Source of the DNA: Cyathus striatus
Lineage: Eukaryota; Basidiomycota; Agaricomycetes; Agaricales; Nidulariaceae
Direction of reading: 5' to 3'
Assembly (NCBI GenBank): GCA_025738555.1
Contig: JAOVFP010000010.1
Coordinates: 4,413,501-4,477,500 of the forward strand
Length of the DNA stretch: 64,000 nucleotides
The notes under the pieces were generated by a model that saw nothing but the letters and a program-made list of their open reading frames with translations, was not told the DNA's origin and ran no database searches. Positions 12,329 to 22,728 of the stretch are shown one piece after another; the first letter of the stretch is position 1; every line of letters starts with the position of its first letter. The translations under genes and the position numbers were made by a program.

Positions 12329-13476
12329 ATGGTTTTCGCACATCTGCAAGAACACGAGAAGGATGCCTTCTTTTCCCTTCTGGACGAGTAAGCATGCGTG
12401 CTATTTACTTTACGCAAGCGCTGTGTCTTACTTCGGCAACCCCGTCACTCATCCTCCTCGTCCTACTCCAGGTACTTCTCCTCCCGCAAGGATATATTTG
12501 CCAATGTTGGCTCTTCGGGCTCTTCTTCTGCGTCGTCGGGGGCTGCAGCCACCGTTTCTGCTGCTCGTGCTGCATTCCATGCCAATCCAGAGGCCGCTTC
12601 CAAGATCGCATCTGCTGGACTGAGGCAGTTTGGTGGCCAAAAGTCGACGCCTCCTGCTGCAACAGTGAGTACCGCGACTTTTATATCTGATCTGGAATCC
12701 ACATTTGGGCTGTGTTAAAACTATGACAGGCGTCAGATTCGGAGGTCAATCAAATGGCAGGTCGAGTGGCAGCTGCCTCTCGAGCATTCTCCGCAATAAA
12801 TACTCCCTCGTCATCCGCCAGTCCTCCTGTTGCACCCAAGCCGGCTTCGGCGAGCCTAACCTCTGTTAAAGTACGTCTGCACTGTTGTCTCTTCTCGATC
12901 CTCGCTCGTTTAAGTTCATGATTATAGAAGTTCGGCGACGTCGATACTTCCTCACTCAAGAATGTGTATGGCTCTTTACGCAACGCAAACGCAAATAAGA
13001 ATGCTACCGTTCCGCCCCCAGAGGTTCCTGCAGCCCTGCCCAGAACCACGCGTTCATTTGCCCCGCCGCCCCACAGAGCGCCTTCCAACGTACATACGCC
13101 AGAGCCGCCTGCGGCCTCCTCTACACCGCCTCCTGCTCCTGCTCCCCCTCCTCCTCCGCCACCACCGCCTGTGGCACGACGCGAAGAACCGCAGGGAGAA
13201 TGGGCAGAAGTTCTATATGATTATGAGTCAGAAGTAAGGAAGCTTGGTATCTCAGTATCAGAAGACATCTGATGCCCGCTTTTATAGGAGCCTGGAGACC
13301 TTAATATCAAGGAGAACCAACAGATTCTCGTCACAGAGCGGACATCGGATGATTGGTGCGCTCTTCGCATTTGACTAATTTGGGTTGTTATTGATTAGAG
13401 CCTCCTGGACAGGTGGACCGGGGAGCTGGATGGTAAGAAAGGGTTGTTCCCAGCTTCGTATGTACAATTATTGTAG
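12329..13476 (+). CDS. SH3-domain protein, probable actin-cytoskeleton adaptor
   Basis: Six exons fit in phase: 12329-12387, 12472-12664, 12730-12870, 12928-13233, 13288-13355 and 13413-13476. They give 276 residues. The N-terminus (MVFAHLQEHEKDAFFSLLDE) is a short helical region. Ser/Ala-rich and Pro-rich linkers follow, including a run of more than ten prolines near 13,130-13,170. A C-terminal SH3 domain has the signature residues ALYDY-like VLYDYESEEPGDLNIKE, DDWWTGELDGKKGLFPASYV. The order poly-Pro then C-terminal SH3 recalls small Las17/WASP-binding proteins such as yeast Lsb1/Pin3, but no specific orthology can be claimed. Confidence 0.85.
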
Positions 13477-13836
13477 CCGCAATGAAAAGTCATTGCTACA
13501 TGGTTCTGGCGCGACCACTAATATCTTTGAGTTCTCATGCATTGTGAGATCTGCCCAGCATTTAATATTGCCGCCGAACAATGGGATAATTATGTTGCAT
13601 CTTGTATCCAAATGGATCTTCACGCAATATGGACCCTGACGCGTAGAATGCAGATTGCTGCAGAACTCATCAGTGAGCGTACCACTCATCGCTGTTATAT
13701 TTAGGTACGCCTATTATGAAGCAAGGTTACATCGAATCCCCTGTGCTAACAAAAGCTAAAATCCTTCATTACCCAATTCCTTTCCATTGACCGTAATAGA
13801 TTTGGCACCTAAGTGGGCACAATTGGTCAACAAAGT
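13477..13836. other. Intergenic region
   Basis: 360 bp between the stops of the convergent SH3 and cupin genes. No gene or repeat is seen. Confidence 0.5.
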
Positions 13837-14404
13837 CTAAAGCTTCTCCGGCATAAATGTGGACCCACCTAGCATGACGAAGTAAATCCGTGTCCATTCA
13901 TTACTCTCGTTGATCCACTTATGGATAGTGCCTCGCTGGCACATGGCATCCCCCTCGTTTAAAGTCGTTCTTTTTCCATTGTCAAGTTCGAGAACGATTG
14001 AGCCTTTGGTAACAATCGCATAGTCCAATGTGACCGTACGGTGAAATGGCTTTAGGTATGTAAGTTAGGCAACGAGCAATATATTATTACTCACGAATCC
14101 CACGTACTGTGATTGATCCAGGTTCTAAGTCGAAGCATCGAAAGGTCGATCCTTCCGGGCTCGTAAGACTGAGGTTCGTCTTAGTCTCGTCCACAAACGA
14201 CCCTGTTGTCATTTCGCTGTCGATCGATGCAGGAACTGTCTCCGTTCGATAGACTTCATAAACTGTGTTCTGGTTAATGTCTGGCGCAAATAATCTTGGG
14301 GTGATTGTTTCGTCCACGATAAAAGTAGCCTTCCCATCGACTGTGTGGCCAGTAAGCACGCGGCGGACGCTGGGCAAAGGCGATAAGTTGGTGCTTGAGG
14401 ACAT
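13837..14404 (-). CDS. Small cupin-domain protein
   Basis: A single-cupin protein of about 170 residues with one intron (about 14,050-14,100) joined in phase between GSIT and PFHRTVTLDYAI. The second cupin motif is GDAMCQRGTIHKWIN. The first motif has PFHRT followed by DYAIVTKGSIVLEL. The N-terminus (SVRRVLTGHTVDGKATFIVDE) is the pattern seen in fungal cupin_2 proteins of unknown substrate. Such proteins are often enzymes or small-molecule binders, but the substrate cannot be told here. The metal-binding histidine set looks incomplete, since HR replaces HxH in motif 1. Confidence 0.82.
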
Positions 14405-14915
14405 TACTTAACAAGTCAGAGTTAAACGGACGTTTAGTGAAATGCAACAGAGGGTGTATGCAAGAGCAGGGAAAACGAGTAGTGTGCGTTGGGATAAAGC
14501 AACATCAGCACTCAGGAGCATAAATAGTTCATATGTCGGATGTCCTTCCACAAAGAATATATCAGACATAATTAGCAACACTGGTATCAAGGTACGAACA
14601 GTTAGCAATTGTTGCAATCTGCCATGTAGAAGATAAAGATCCTATGCAAATAATTGAATTTATTTACGGACCATAACATAGATAGTGATGCCTACCAATC
14701 ACGTCCCAGAGGCAACTGCGAAAGTTTATGGCAAGGCGTAGCAGTAGTAGTACTGTCGTACCGAACGAATGACATAAGACAACAAAGGGTATGGATGCGA
14801 AATAATATGTTATATTCTGCCTGCGTCAACCATTGAATGGACAGGGATCGCGGTAATGTTGTTAATAACGGTGGTAGACTTAGTAGCAAGGATCGATTCG
14901 TCATATTGGATAGAA
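14405..14915. other. Intergenic region
   Basis: 510 bp upstream of the cupin gene and downstream of the F-box gene. Short reading frames only, none with recognisable coding character. Confidence 0.5.
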
Positions 14916-16409
14916 TCATTCTTCAGTTACCACCTCGACTTTTATCCCCAGTTCATCTCCAATACTGTTCAGCAAGGTGACAGCTAAATCATGCTCGTGT
15001 TTTCCTCCACTGTATTTGACAAACGAGAGGGGAATAGGGAACATTTTTTGTTCCTTGACCACTATGGAGGCGGATGACCTAGAGCGCATAATTTTTCCCA
15101 TCAAGGAAACAATAATGTCATTCTTCGTCAGAGACCCATTTCGCACCTCCAGTTTCCGCAGTGAAGGAAGGATTGGCGTCGTATTCCACACGAGACTATC
15201 AAGAATACCACTATTGACTGTTAAAGAAAGAGACAGCTCTTCAAGGTCGTGCAATTCATTAGAAATTCCAGCAAGGAAGTGCAACGAACTGTCAATTAGA
15301 TGTAGCCGTTTGATGGTACATTTTGACCTTTGAAGCATGGATATAAATGAGTGAATGTCGATGTCTTGCGTGATCTCGATGCAAGTGAGGGAAGGGACAC
15401 AGAGTTTAGGCCAGGAATCCTCATCATCATCAAACTCATGAATGGTGAGTGATTTTACTGACGGAAGCTGTATCGGTTGTGATGGAGGTTGATCAAACTC
15501 AAGAATTTTATCGATCCAGCCCAGCTCTTCAAGTAACGGCATAGCATGCAATAAAGAACGTAAACTGTCCTCCGAGGCACTACTGCACCTGCTCATTGTC
15601 AGTTTCTTCACTTGACTGCAAGGAATTTCTGAATCATCAGGAAGGACAATTTTGTATAAGTGAATTTCCTCCAGTGCAGTCGCACATCCGAAGACAGAGA
15701 AAGGTGAGTCTCCGTATTCATCATAGTTATTATTACGTTCGACGGTAAGCACTCGAAGCCGTGGTAGTCCATGTTGCTGTATCAAGGCTTCCATTTCAGT
15801 CCATAAAACTGCCCGTTCGAGAATATCTGCATCTATTGCAAAAGAATACCATCGATAAGCATGCTTTGCAATGATGTCAAGTATGTCGGTGGAAAATATC
15901 CATGGTTCATGAGGAAGAATAGATATTGTCAAGGGAGCATTTCCAGAGTATTCAAGACACGCCTCAACGCGCTGAGTAACATGACTTTCATTGTAAATGC
16001 TAGTAAAAATGTTCCTCTCCATCTTGAACGTATTCCATAATGTCGGGGTACTCTGTACCACTTCCCGCCAGCGTACACAGACTTGTTGTAGCTTCCAAAT
16101 AGACCCTGTATTAAGGCCTACATCGAGGTCTTCCCCGGCACATACATAGATAAATATGTTGCTCAGGAGCTCGGTGGGTAGGTTGCGCATAGGTGACCAT
16201 AATGAATGCTGGAAATTAAGGAATGTGCGAGTATTTAAGAGACGCGTTTGAAGAAGCTCGACAGCTGTTTGATGATAAGTCAGTTCAGTTTTCAGAGCTT
16301 GAATGGTCTCTTCAGCGGAAGAAGCTAGGTCTTCTAGGGAAGCACGCTCGGAGGGGGATGGGATGTAGTAAGAACGAGTAAGCGAGGTAGACAAGTCTCG
16401 AATGGGCAC
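14916..16409 (-). CDS. F-box protein of the Agaricomycete expanded family
   Basis: An open frame of about 497 codons. A heptad-like N-terminal helix (ASLEDLASSAEETIQALKTE) leads into an F-box (MRNLPTELLSNIFIYVC) and the family motif LQQVCVRWREVVQSTPTLWN. A long leucine-rich C-terminal part follows. Such proteins are presumed substrate adaptors of SCF ubiquitin ligases. The 5' end is uncertain. The frame runs upstream past 16409 (reading GLPPEVWKNYLDGIASK) to a TGA near 16,525 without an ATG. The codon at 16409 is GTG, and the first in-frame ATG (16190) falls at the F-box itself. Either an upstream exon was missed or this copy is decaying. A broken inverted copy lies at 19,130-20,722. Confidence 0.8.
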   Translation of the reverse strand: MPIRDLSTSLTRSYYIPSPSERASLEDLASSAEETIQALKTELTYHQTAVELLQTRLLNTRTFLNFQHSLWSPMRNLPTELLSNIFIYVCAGEDLDVGLNTGSIWKLQQVCVRWREVVQSTPTLWNTFKMERNIFTSIYNESHVTQRVEACLEYSGNAPLTISILPHEPWIFSTDILDIIAKHAYRWYSFAIDADILERAVLWTEMEALIQQHGLPRLRVLTVERNNNYDEYGDSPFSVFGCATALEEIHLYKIVLPDDSEIPCSQVKKLTMSRCSSASEDSLRSLLHAMPLLEELGWIDKILEFDQPPSQPIQLPSVKSLTIHEFDDDEDSWPKLCVPSLTCIEITQDIDIHSFISMLQRSKCTIKRLHLIDSSLHFLAGISNELHDLEELSLSLTVNSGILDSLVWNTTPILPSLRKLEVRNGSLTKNDIIVSLMGKIMRSRSSASIVVKEQKMFPIPLSFVKYSGGKHEHDLAVTLLNSIGDELGIKVEVVTEE

Positions 16410-16930
16410 TTTACTGGCGATTCCATCTAAATAATTTTTCCATACCTCTGGTGGAAGGCCGCTGGATAATTGGTGACGACCGGTGAGGTATGAAAATTTG
16501 GAATGAAATTGTCTGGCTCACAATGACATAGACTCGAGGTTCGCAGCTGAAGATGGAGTCATTGAACAGCCGTCTAATGTCTTCGAGTTTCAGGCTTTTA
16601 ATTTATGGTAGTAGTACCACTTCAAGCTGAGTGGACCTTGAGTGGACCTATAACTAGCAACAACTCTTTCTTCCTCCGAACAACCCCCGAATCTACATAA
16701 ATAAGCCACCCTGTTCTCTCTGTCCTCCATATCAATGACAACTCATATATTTTAGCTCCTACAGATAAAAAAGACGATTCAACTTCGACTGGGTATACTT
16801 AGTGGAAGTCTACAAGGGAGGAGACTGAGGTCAACTGAGGCTTGGATGCGGTCACGTCGAGTTGTGACAATACGTGACAAGACGCGTCGAAAGATTGGTG
16901 ACTAGTCGAGCACTTGTCACCTTAAATTTA
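16410..16930. other. Upstream region of the F-box gene and the orphan gene
   Basis: About 520 bp between two divergent genes. Positions 16410-16525 are probably coding for the F-box gene, because the frame is open and has a counterpart upstream of the pseudogene. The rest shows no gene. Confidence 0.45.
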
Positions 16931-18768
16931 ATGTCAGCCACTCCACCAAGAATTTGTTCTACTCCAGTGTCAGATGGTCGCTCCCAGGGCGGCCGCGATT
17001 GTCCTGGTCAACAAACCTGTTTCCTATCTATGTTGCTGAACAATAACTTGGATACGCGACACCCTCGTTCCCCTGCTTCTGACAATACCGCTCTGCACCA
17101 CTCTCACTGTTTGTTATCTCAATTCCGAGATATGGCTCTGCACAGGGACCCTGCTGCCTTACGACATGCTGTAGATTTCCTTCAGCCCCAAATGCTTGCT
17201 AGACGTGAACTTCCTTCTGAGCCCCTTTCTCCTGATCCTTTCTCTTCTCCTCCTCCAGCTACAAGCGAACTGCTAAACTCAAACAACCTCCAAGGCTGGC
17301 GGGACGTAACCAAGTTTCCACCCGCTCACAACCGCTGGAGCACATCCGAAACTCAAACACCAACAGCTACTCCCACCGCTCGAGGCGTGGAACAAGTTGG
17401 ATACTATGACGCTACACCTTCGATCAGGAGCTTCGAGAATCACGCTGCGAACAATTGTATCTCCACCCAAGCATCTGCTCCAAGTACTAAAGCCGCCAGT
17501 TGTTCTAATCATACGCCCGCTTGCTCTACCTCTGCCACTCCCTTAATTGAATCCTCCTCTTTCTGTACTCTTGCTCACGCTCGGCGCCGTTCAGATGTAA
17601 ATCAAGTCACAATGGGCTCACAATGGTCTTTTGAACAACTACAACTACAACATGAATATGCAGACGTCGACATGGCCAGTCGCCTCTCTCCCGTCGACGA
17701 TTCCTCTGTCTTGCAACCTCTCTCTGTCTCCCGCTCGCGATCCTCAGCAGACTCCGATACTCCTCCCTTGACACCAGATATGGCGTATGTCGACGTCGAC
17801 TCGTCTCCTGCCTTATCAAGCGGGTACGACCTCCTTCCGGAAGAAGAAGATGACAAACAGTATATCGAGCGCCACTCACATGAGATAAAGCAAGGCAAAC
17901 AACCCGTGCACCCCGTTGTAATACCCTCTTGTTTTCTCTTGCTTATAAGCACTGACAATCCTGAAGGACTACGAAGCACTTATCGACGATGTTCCAGAGG
18001 CCTTACCCGAGATAGAGGAAACACTAGTCATAGAAGAACCAGATATTGCGTTAGCCGATGAAAACGACGAATGGCTTGGGCTGGAGTATGCCATTGAACT
18101 CAGCGTACGCGAGCAGCGGATGTCGGAAACGCACGAGTCTTCCGGCGGGGAACATTCGAAGGTAACATCATATTTCTTCCGCAGGGCTCTAGCCACTCCT
18201 GACATCCTCCAGAGCCGCGAATCATGGGCTATGCTGCGCCACGGCTGGGTTCCGCCCTTCCTGGAAGAGGAAGACTACTACCTATGGCGAAGCTGGCATC
18301 ACTATCTTGACCAGGTCGACGACCTCCGCCGGCACCGCAAAGGATACGAATTCAAAGCGCGCGCCAAGCAGCTGGCGAACTTGTACGTTGAGGAATTGTA
18401 TATGAGGGATATGATGTATTGGCAAAAGGTATCTTTGTTCTCTTCTTTTGAGGTCTAGAGTTCACAATGATATATGTTAGGACGTCTACGGAGGCACGTC
18501 GATGCCACTCAGAGATAATCTCGCGCTTTTAGCCCAGCATTGCCCTGTGCGCATTTTTGTGTTCTTAACTATACCCTTCTCACACCCTCCCTAGGATCCA
18601 TATTTCCCGAAAGAGAAGCACAACCTCGCATGGCTGCTCAAGCGCCATCGCTCCGTCGCAAGCTTACGCGAGCTCTACAAGAAAGAGTATCCTTCTTATC
18701 CTATGGCTGTTGATTCTCAGACTGGCGAGGCGGACGCTGCTGATGGCTCGATTACAATGGACTTATAA
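16931..18768 (+). CDS. Orphan protein, Ser/Pro-rich with conserved-looking C-terminus
   Basis: Not recognised. The first ATG of the frame is 16931 (MSATPPRICSTPVSDG). The N-terminal 330 residues are Ser/Thr/Pro-rich and probably disordered. The C-terminal part is ordered-looking and aromatic-rich (SRESWAMLRHGWVPPFLEEE, YYLWRSWHHYLDQVDDLRR, ELYMRDMMYWQK, PYFPEKEKHNLAWLLKRHR). Introns join in phase at about 17,921-17,969, about 18,162-18,212 (51 nt, optional because the frame stays open), about 18,430-18,480 and about 18,550-18,595. It ends SITMDL. It lies between the two inverted F-box copies. No function can be given. Confidence 0.7.
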
Positions 18769-19129
18769 TTCACGCAAACGGTTTTTAACAGTTCTTGAAC
18801 TTGCTGTACTTACTGTAAATGGTGGGGAGTAATGGGCATATATGTATGCGCGTGTAGACACATTCTCTTCTGTATATTATGTATGATAATTGTACATACA
18901 TCATGCATGAAAGATTGGATTAAAAGTTAAGTTGTACCGAACCAATCATAGTGGTCGATGCGTTGATAGAAATCTATGGGTTATAAGAGGTTATGGATTC
19001 ACGTGGTATGTCGACTATCGCCCGAACTAAGTACCCTGTATGCGTTGAACTTCAAGATTGTCGTAAAGTGAATAAGTATTGGGCTCATGTCATTGTGAGC
19101 CACATTCCAAATTTACATACATTATCACT
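18769..19129. other. Intergenic region
   Basis: 360 bp between the orphan gene and the F-box pseudogene. The right end (from about 19,060) already resembles the region upstream of the intact F-box gene, with a shared stretch near GTCATTGTGAGCC. Confidence 0.5.
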
Positions 19130-20722
19130 AATTCGCCAGTGGCTTTCCACTAGAGGTATGGGAGAATCATTTGGATGGAATCGCTAGTAAAGTCCCCCTT
19201 CAAGATACACTTGTATGGAAGAATCATTTGGATGGAATCGCTAGTAAAGTCCCCCTTCAAGATACACTTACTCCTTCGCACTACGTCCCAACCCCTTCCG
19301 AACGCGCTACCATACAAGACCTGACTTCTTCCGCTGAAGAGACCATTCAAGCTCTGAAAACCGAACTGACTTATCATCGGGCGGCTGTTGAGCTTCTTCA
19401 AACGCATTTATCAAATGCTTGCACATTGCTTAATTTCCAGCGTTCATTATTGGTACCTATACGCAACCTACCCACCGAGCTCCTGAGTAACATATTTGTC
19501 TATGTATGTTCCCGGGATATCCTCGACATAGGGTGTAGTACGGGGCCTATTTGGGACCTGCAACAAGTCTGCGTGCGCTGGCGGGAAGTGGTTCAGAGTA
19601 CCCCGACATTATGGAATACGTTCAGGATGGGTATCAATACGCATGCTAGGGATCTTAACGAATGCCTTGTTACTCGGCGCATTATGGCGTGTCTTGAATA
19701 CTCTGGAAATGCTCCCTTGACAATATATGTTCTTCCTGCTCGACCTTGGGCATTTCTCGTCGACATGCTTGACATTGTTGCAAAGCGTGCTGACTGATGG
19801 TTGCATCTTGCAACAGATGCTTATGTTCTCGAAGCAGTTTCAGGGACTGAAATGGCGAGCTTGATACAGCAACAAGGACTATCACGGCTTCGAGTGCTTA
19901 CCGTCGAACGTAATAATAACTATGAACCCCCATCTTTCTCTATCTTCAAAGATGCAGCTGCACTGGAAGAAATTCACTTAATTAGAATCGTCTTTCTTGA
20001 TGCTTCGGAATTTCCTTTCAGTCATGTGAAGAAACTGACAATTAGCATGTGCAGCAGTACTTCGGAAGAAAGTTTGCACTCTTTACTGCATGCTATACCG
20101 TTGCTTGAAAAGCTGTGCTGGATCGACAATATTCCTTCTGATCCACTTCCATCAAAACTGATACAGTTTTCATCACCACAATCACTCACCATTTGCGAGC
20201 ATGACATTGATGATACTGAGCACGATTCCTTGCTCAAATTATGTGCCCCTTCTCTCAATAGCATCGCGATCGTAGGAGACATCACAGACATGCACTCGTT
20301 TCTATCCATGCTTCAAAGGTCAAAAGGTACTATTAAGCAGTTACATCTAATTGACAGTCCTTAGCACTTCTTTCCTGGGATTTCTAATGAACTTCACGAC
20401 CTTGAAGAGCCATCTCTTTCTTTAACAGTCAATGGCGATATTCTTGATAGTCTCGTGTGGAATACGACGCATTTCTTTCTTTCGCTGCGGAAACTGGAAG
20501 TGCGAAAAGGGTCATGGTGCTGTTGTTTCCGTATTGGAAATAATTATGCGCTCTCGGTCATTCGCCTCCGCAGTGGTCAAGGATCAAAAATTATTCCCTG
20601 TTCCTCTGTCGTTTCTCAAATACATTACAGGAAAACGCGACCGTGATTTAGCTGTCACCTTACTGAATAGTCTTGGAGAAGAACTCGGGATAGAAGTTGA
20701 GGTGGTGGTTGAAATAATGTGA
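19130..20722 (+). pseudogene. Decayed F-box gene, inverted copy of the 14.9-16.4 kb gene
   Basis: Its translation aligns along the whole length of the F-box gene on the other strand (ATIQDLTSSAEETIQALKTE, LPTELLSNIFVYVC, LQQVCVRWREVVQSTPTLWN, LRVLTVERNNNY). It is broken by a TGA at 19795-19797, where the intact copy has CGA (Arg). A TAG at 20362-20364 replaces TTG. A deletion with frameshift lies near 20,510, after LSLRKLEVRKGS. The end matches again in another frame (LAVTLLNSLGEELGIEVEVV). A 57-bp in-frame tandem duplication sits at the 5' end. No long product is possible. Confidence 0.9.
19156..19269 (+). repeat. 57-bp tandem duplication in the F-box pseudogene
   Basis: Two near-identical 57-bp units (19156-19212 and 19213-19269) repeat the segment that reads LDGIASKVPLQDTL. 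The unit is 19 codons, so it keeps the frame. The intact F-box copy has a single unit. Confidence 0.92.
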
Positions 20723-20869
20723 TGGATCGATGCTCTTTCATTACAGTATCGAGAAGCCGTGTTGTATAAGCTCTGCTTCAGCATACATGGGAAACTTCGC
20801 CATTCATTAAATAGAAGTAAGAATATAATAAAGTAAATAAAAATACATGTAAAATACAGAGAATAATGT

Positions 20870-22190
20870 CTACTCTTCTTTCAAACTCTTCTTTACCTCC
20901 TTCTTCGCTGTACTTCCCAAGCTGTATCCGATAGTGCCTAAAAGCACCAAACCCGCTCCTGCCCACATCATTCTCCAATCGACATCTCCGCCGCCCTTCC
21001 CACCACTGGCACTAAAGAGCCCTAGAACACTGATAACTAGACTCACGGCTTTGCGCACGACTAGAACCAGCGTCACAGTGAGATTGGTCACTCGCGTTGT
21101 GAGTCTGTGCACCCCTGCGACGCAGAAGAGCTGAGTGAGGGTGTTAAGCACCAGTGGCAAGAACGCGTCGGGGAACGAGATGAGCAAAGTGTCGTATTGC
21201 GGGTTGAACATGAGGAAATTCTGGGAGGAGAGGAACGAAGGTCGGGGAAGGCGATGGGGAGGGGGGATTTGGAGCGCAGTGAGTGGAGTGGGGAGGTGGA
21301 TGGGATATTCCATTCGTGGACCGGCTATCATGTTGCTGAATTGGGATTTGAGGTCAGGGAGAAGGGGGTAGAACATGGGGAGGGCGAGGAAGTGGAGGTA
21401 GAACATGGACTCTTGCCATGCTGGAGGGTCGTCCTTTTTCTTGGTGACTTCTTTTCCTTTTGGTTGTTTGGCAGATGCAGGGGGTGGCTTGCCGTACCGT
21501 GCCCAGGTGCGTTCTTGCACGATGCCCAGGAAGCCACCGAGGAACAAGGCTGCGGTTAGGATGCCAATTCCCGCAAGGTAGGTGTATGGGTTCACATCTT
21601 GCGTTGAGACTGATTTGGGCCGCGCTTTTGGCGAGGCGGAAAGAGTGGTTAATACGACACCGAGAGTGACCAGAAGAACAGACAACACTTGCGTCGCGCT
21701 GTATCTAAATGGAACATGTCAGACTTATATTACTCATGTGAGAAGTAGTGACAAACATACTTCTTTCCATTGATCAGCCACCCAAGCAGCATGCTGACGA
21801 CCAAACCCCCGCTTCTAAAAATAATGTGAACGGCCATGGGGATCTTGTACCCAAAAGCGATATTGTTGAGGAGGGAAATGAGATAGAATAAGGTGACTTG
21901 AATCAAGTATGGGGTGAGTGGGATCTTTCTCTGGCGTAAGCGTGGACCACGAGATGTCCAGATGAGTTGCTTGGGCAGGCCGTGAAGGGAGATGATGAGG
22001 AACTGGAAGAAGGTTATTAGTGATCCGGCGTGTGGATAGTGCGAGGTGAGCTGTTCTAGGGTGATTGCGTTGCTGAAGAGATTCATGTGAAGATATGAAT
22101 ATTTCTGAAGGCGATGAAGACGTACCTGCAGCATCCTCCAAAGATGAGAGAGAGAGTGGAGAACCAGTCTGATAGGAGAGCGAGGAGCAT
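20870..22190 (-). CDS. UAA-family nucleotide-sugar transporter (SLC35B4/Yea4-like)
   Basis: A multipass transporter of the ER/Golgi membrane that exchanges UDP-GlcNAc or UDP-xylose type nucleotide sugars. The start is at 22190 (MLLALLSDWFSTLSLIFGGC). Exons join in phase after GGCCS and after INGKK. Hydrophobic helices include LITFFQFLIISLHG, QVTLFYLISLLNNIAFGYKI (a UAA/SLC35B hallmark with NN and GY), MAVHIIFRSGGLVVSMLLGW, YTYLAGIGILTAALFLGGFL and WAGAGLVLLGTIGYSLG. Between helices lies a lysine-rich loop (KQPKGKEVTKKKDD). The C-terminus is charged (KKEVKKSLKEE). The exact sugar cannot be read from the sequence. Confidence 0.9.
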
Positions 22191-22728
22191 TGTGACGGGA
22201 TGTATCTAAGTTTAAGCGGGTGAAAGGATGTGTTGAGAACGACGGCTATATAGTGTTGAGCATGGCGTCAAGGCTGCGGCAAGGTGGACGCGAGGCCTGG
22301 AGGATGTCGTGTCAGTGATAGAGCATCGCTGACGGTCTTAGTCTACGGAACGGAGGTAAGACACGTGAGACGACGGGTTGCAACTCCGCGACAGTGCCGT
22401 AAGCTTGTCTGATAGGCATCTCTAATTATCTTTATTTCTGGCACTAGGAGGAGGAAGAGACAGAGAGATGGTGGAAGAGAGACGGACAGATGAGGAGACG
22501 GCAGAAGGGGAGGGAGAAAGTTGGCGGGGCTGGCTGTGTTTGAAATAAGTTGGTCGTCCTTTCTTTCAGTGTCGTCTTTCGTCTTTATCCGCTCTTTCAC
22601 TTTTCCTTTCTTTCTTTCTTTCTTTCTTTTCCTGCCCTTCCTTTATCCCTCCTTCTTATATTCTTCTTTACAGTCCCACCCTGAGACTCCTACCACACGG
22701 GTCCTCCCCACCCACTCTCCTTACCACC
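22191..22728. other. Divergent upstream region with TTTC microsatellite
   Basis: 538 bp between the transporter and cyclin start codons. It is pyrimidine-rich on the plus strand towards the cyclin. A (TTTC)n run lies at about 22,600-22,629. No gene is seen. Confidence 0.6.

Noticed and set aside
16407..16409. GTG as the start codon of the F-box gene
   Set aside because: Eukaryotic GTG starts are rare, and the reading frame and homology continue upstream of it.
18162..18184. A 23-nt intron in the orphan gene
   Set aside because: Too short and it shifts the frame to a stop. A 51-nt intron from the same donor, or reading through, both keep the frame.
22600..22629. TTTC repeat as a functional element
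   Set aside because: A plain microsatellite in a pyrimidine-rich leader; nothing indicates a specific role.
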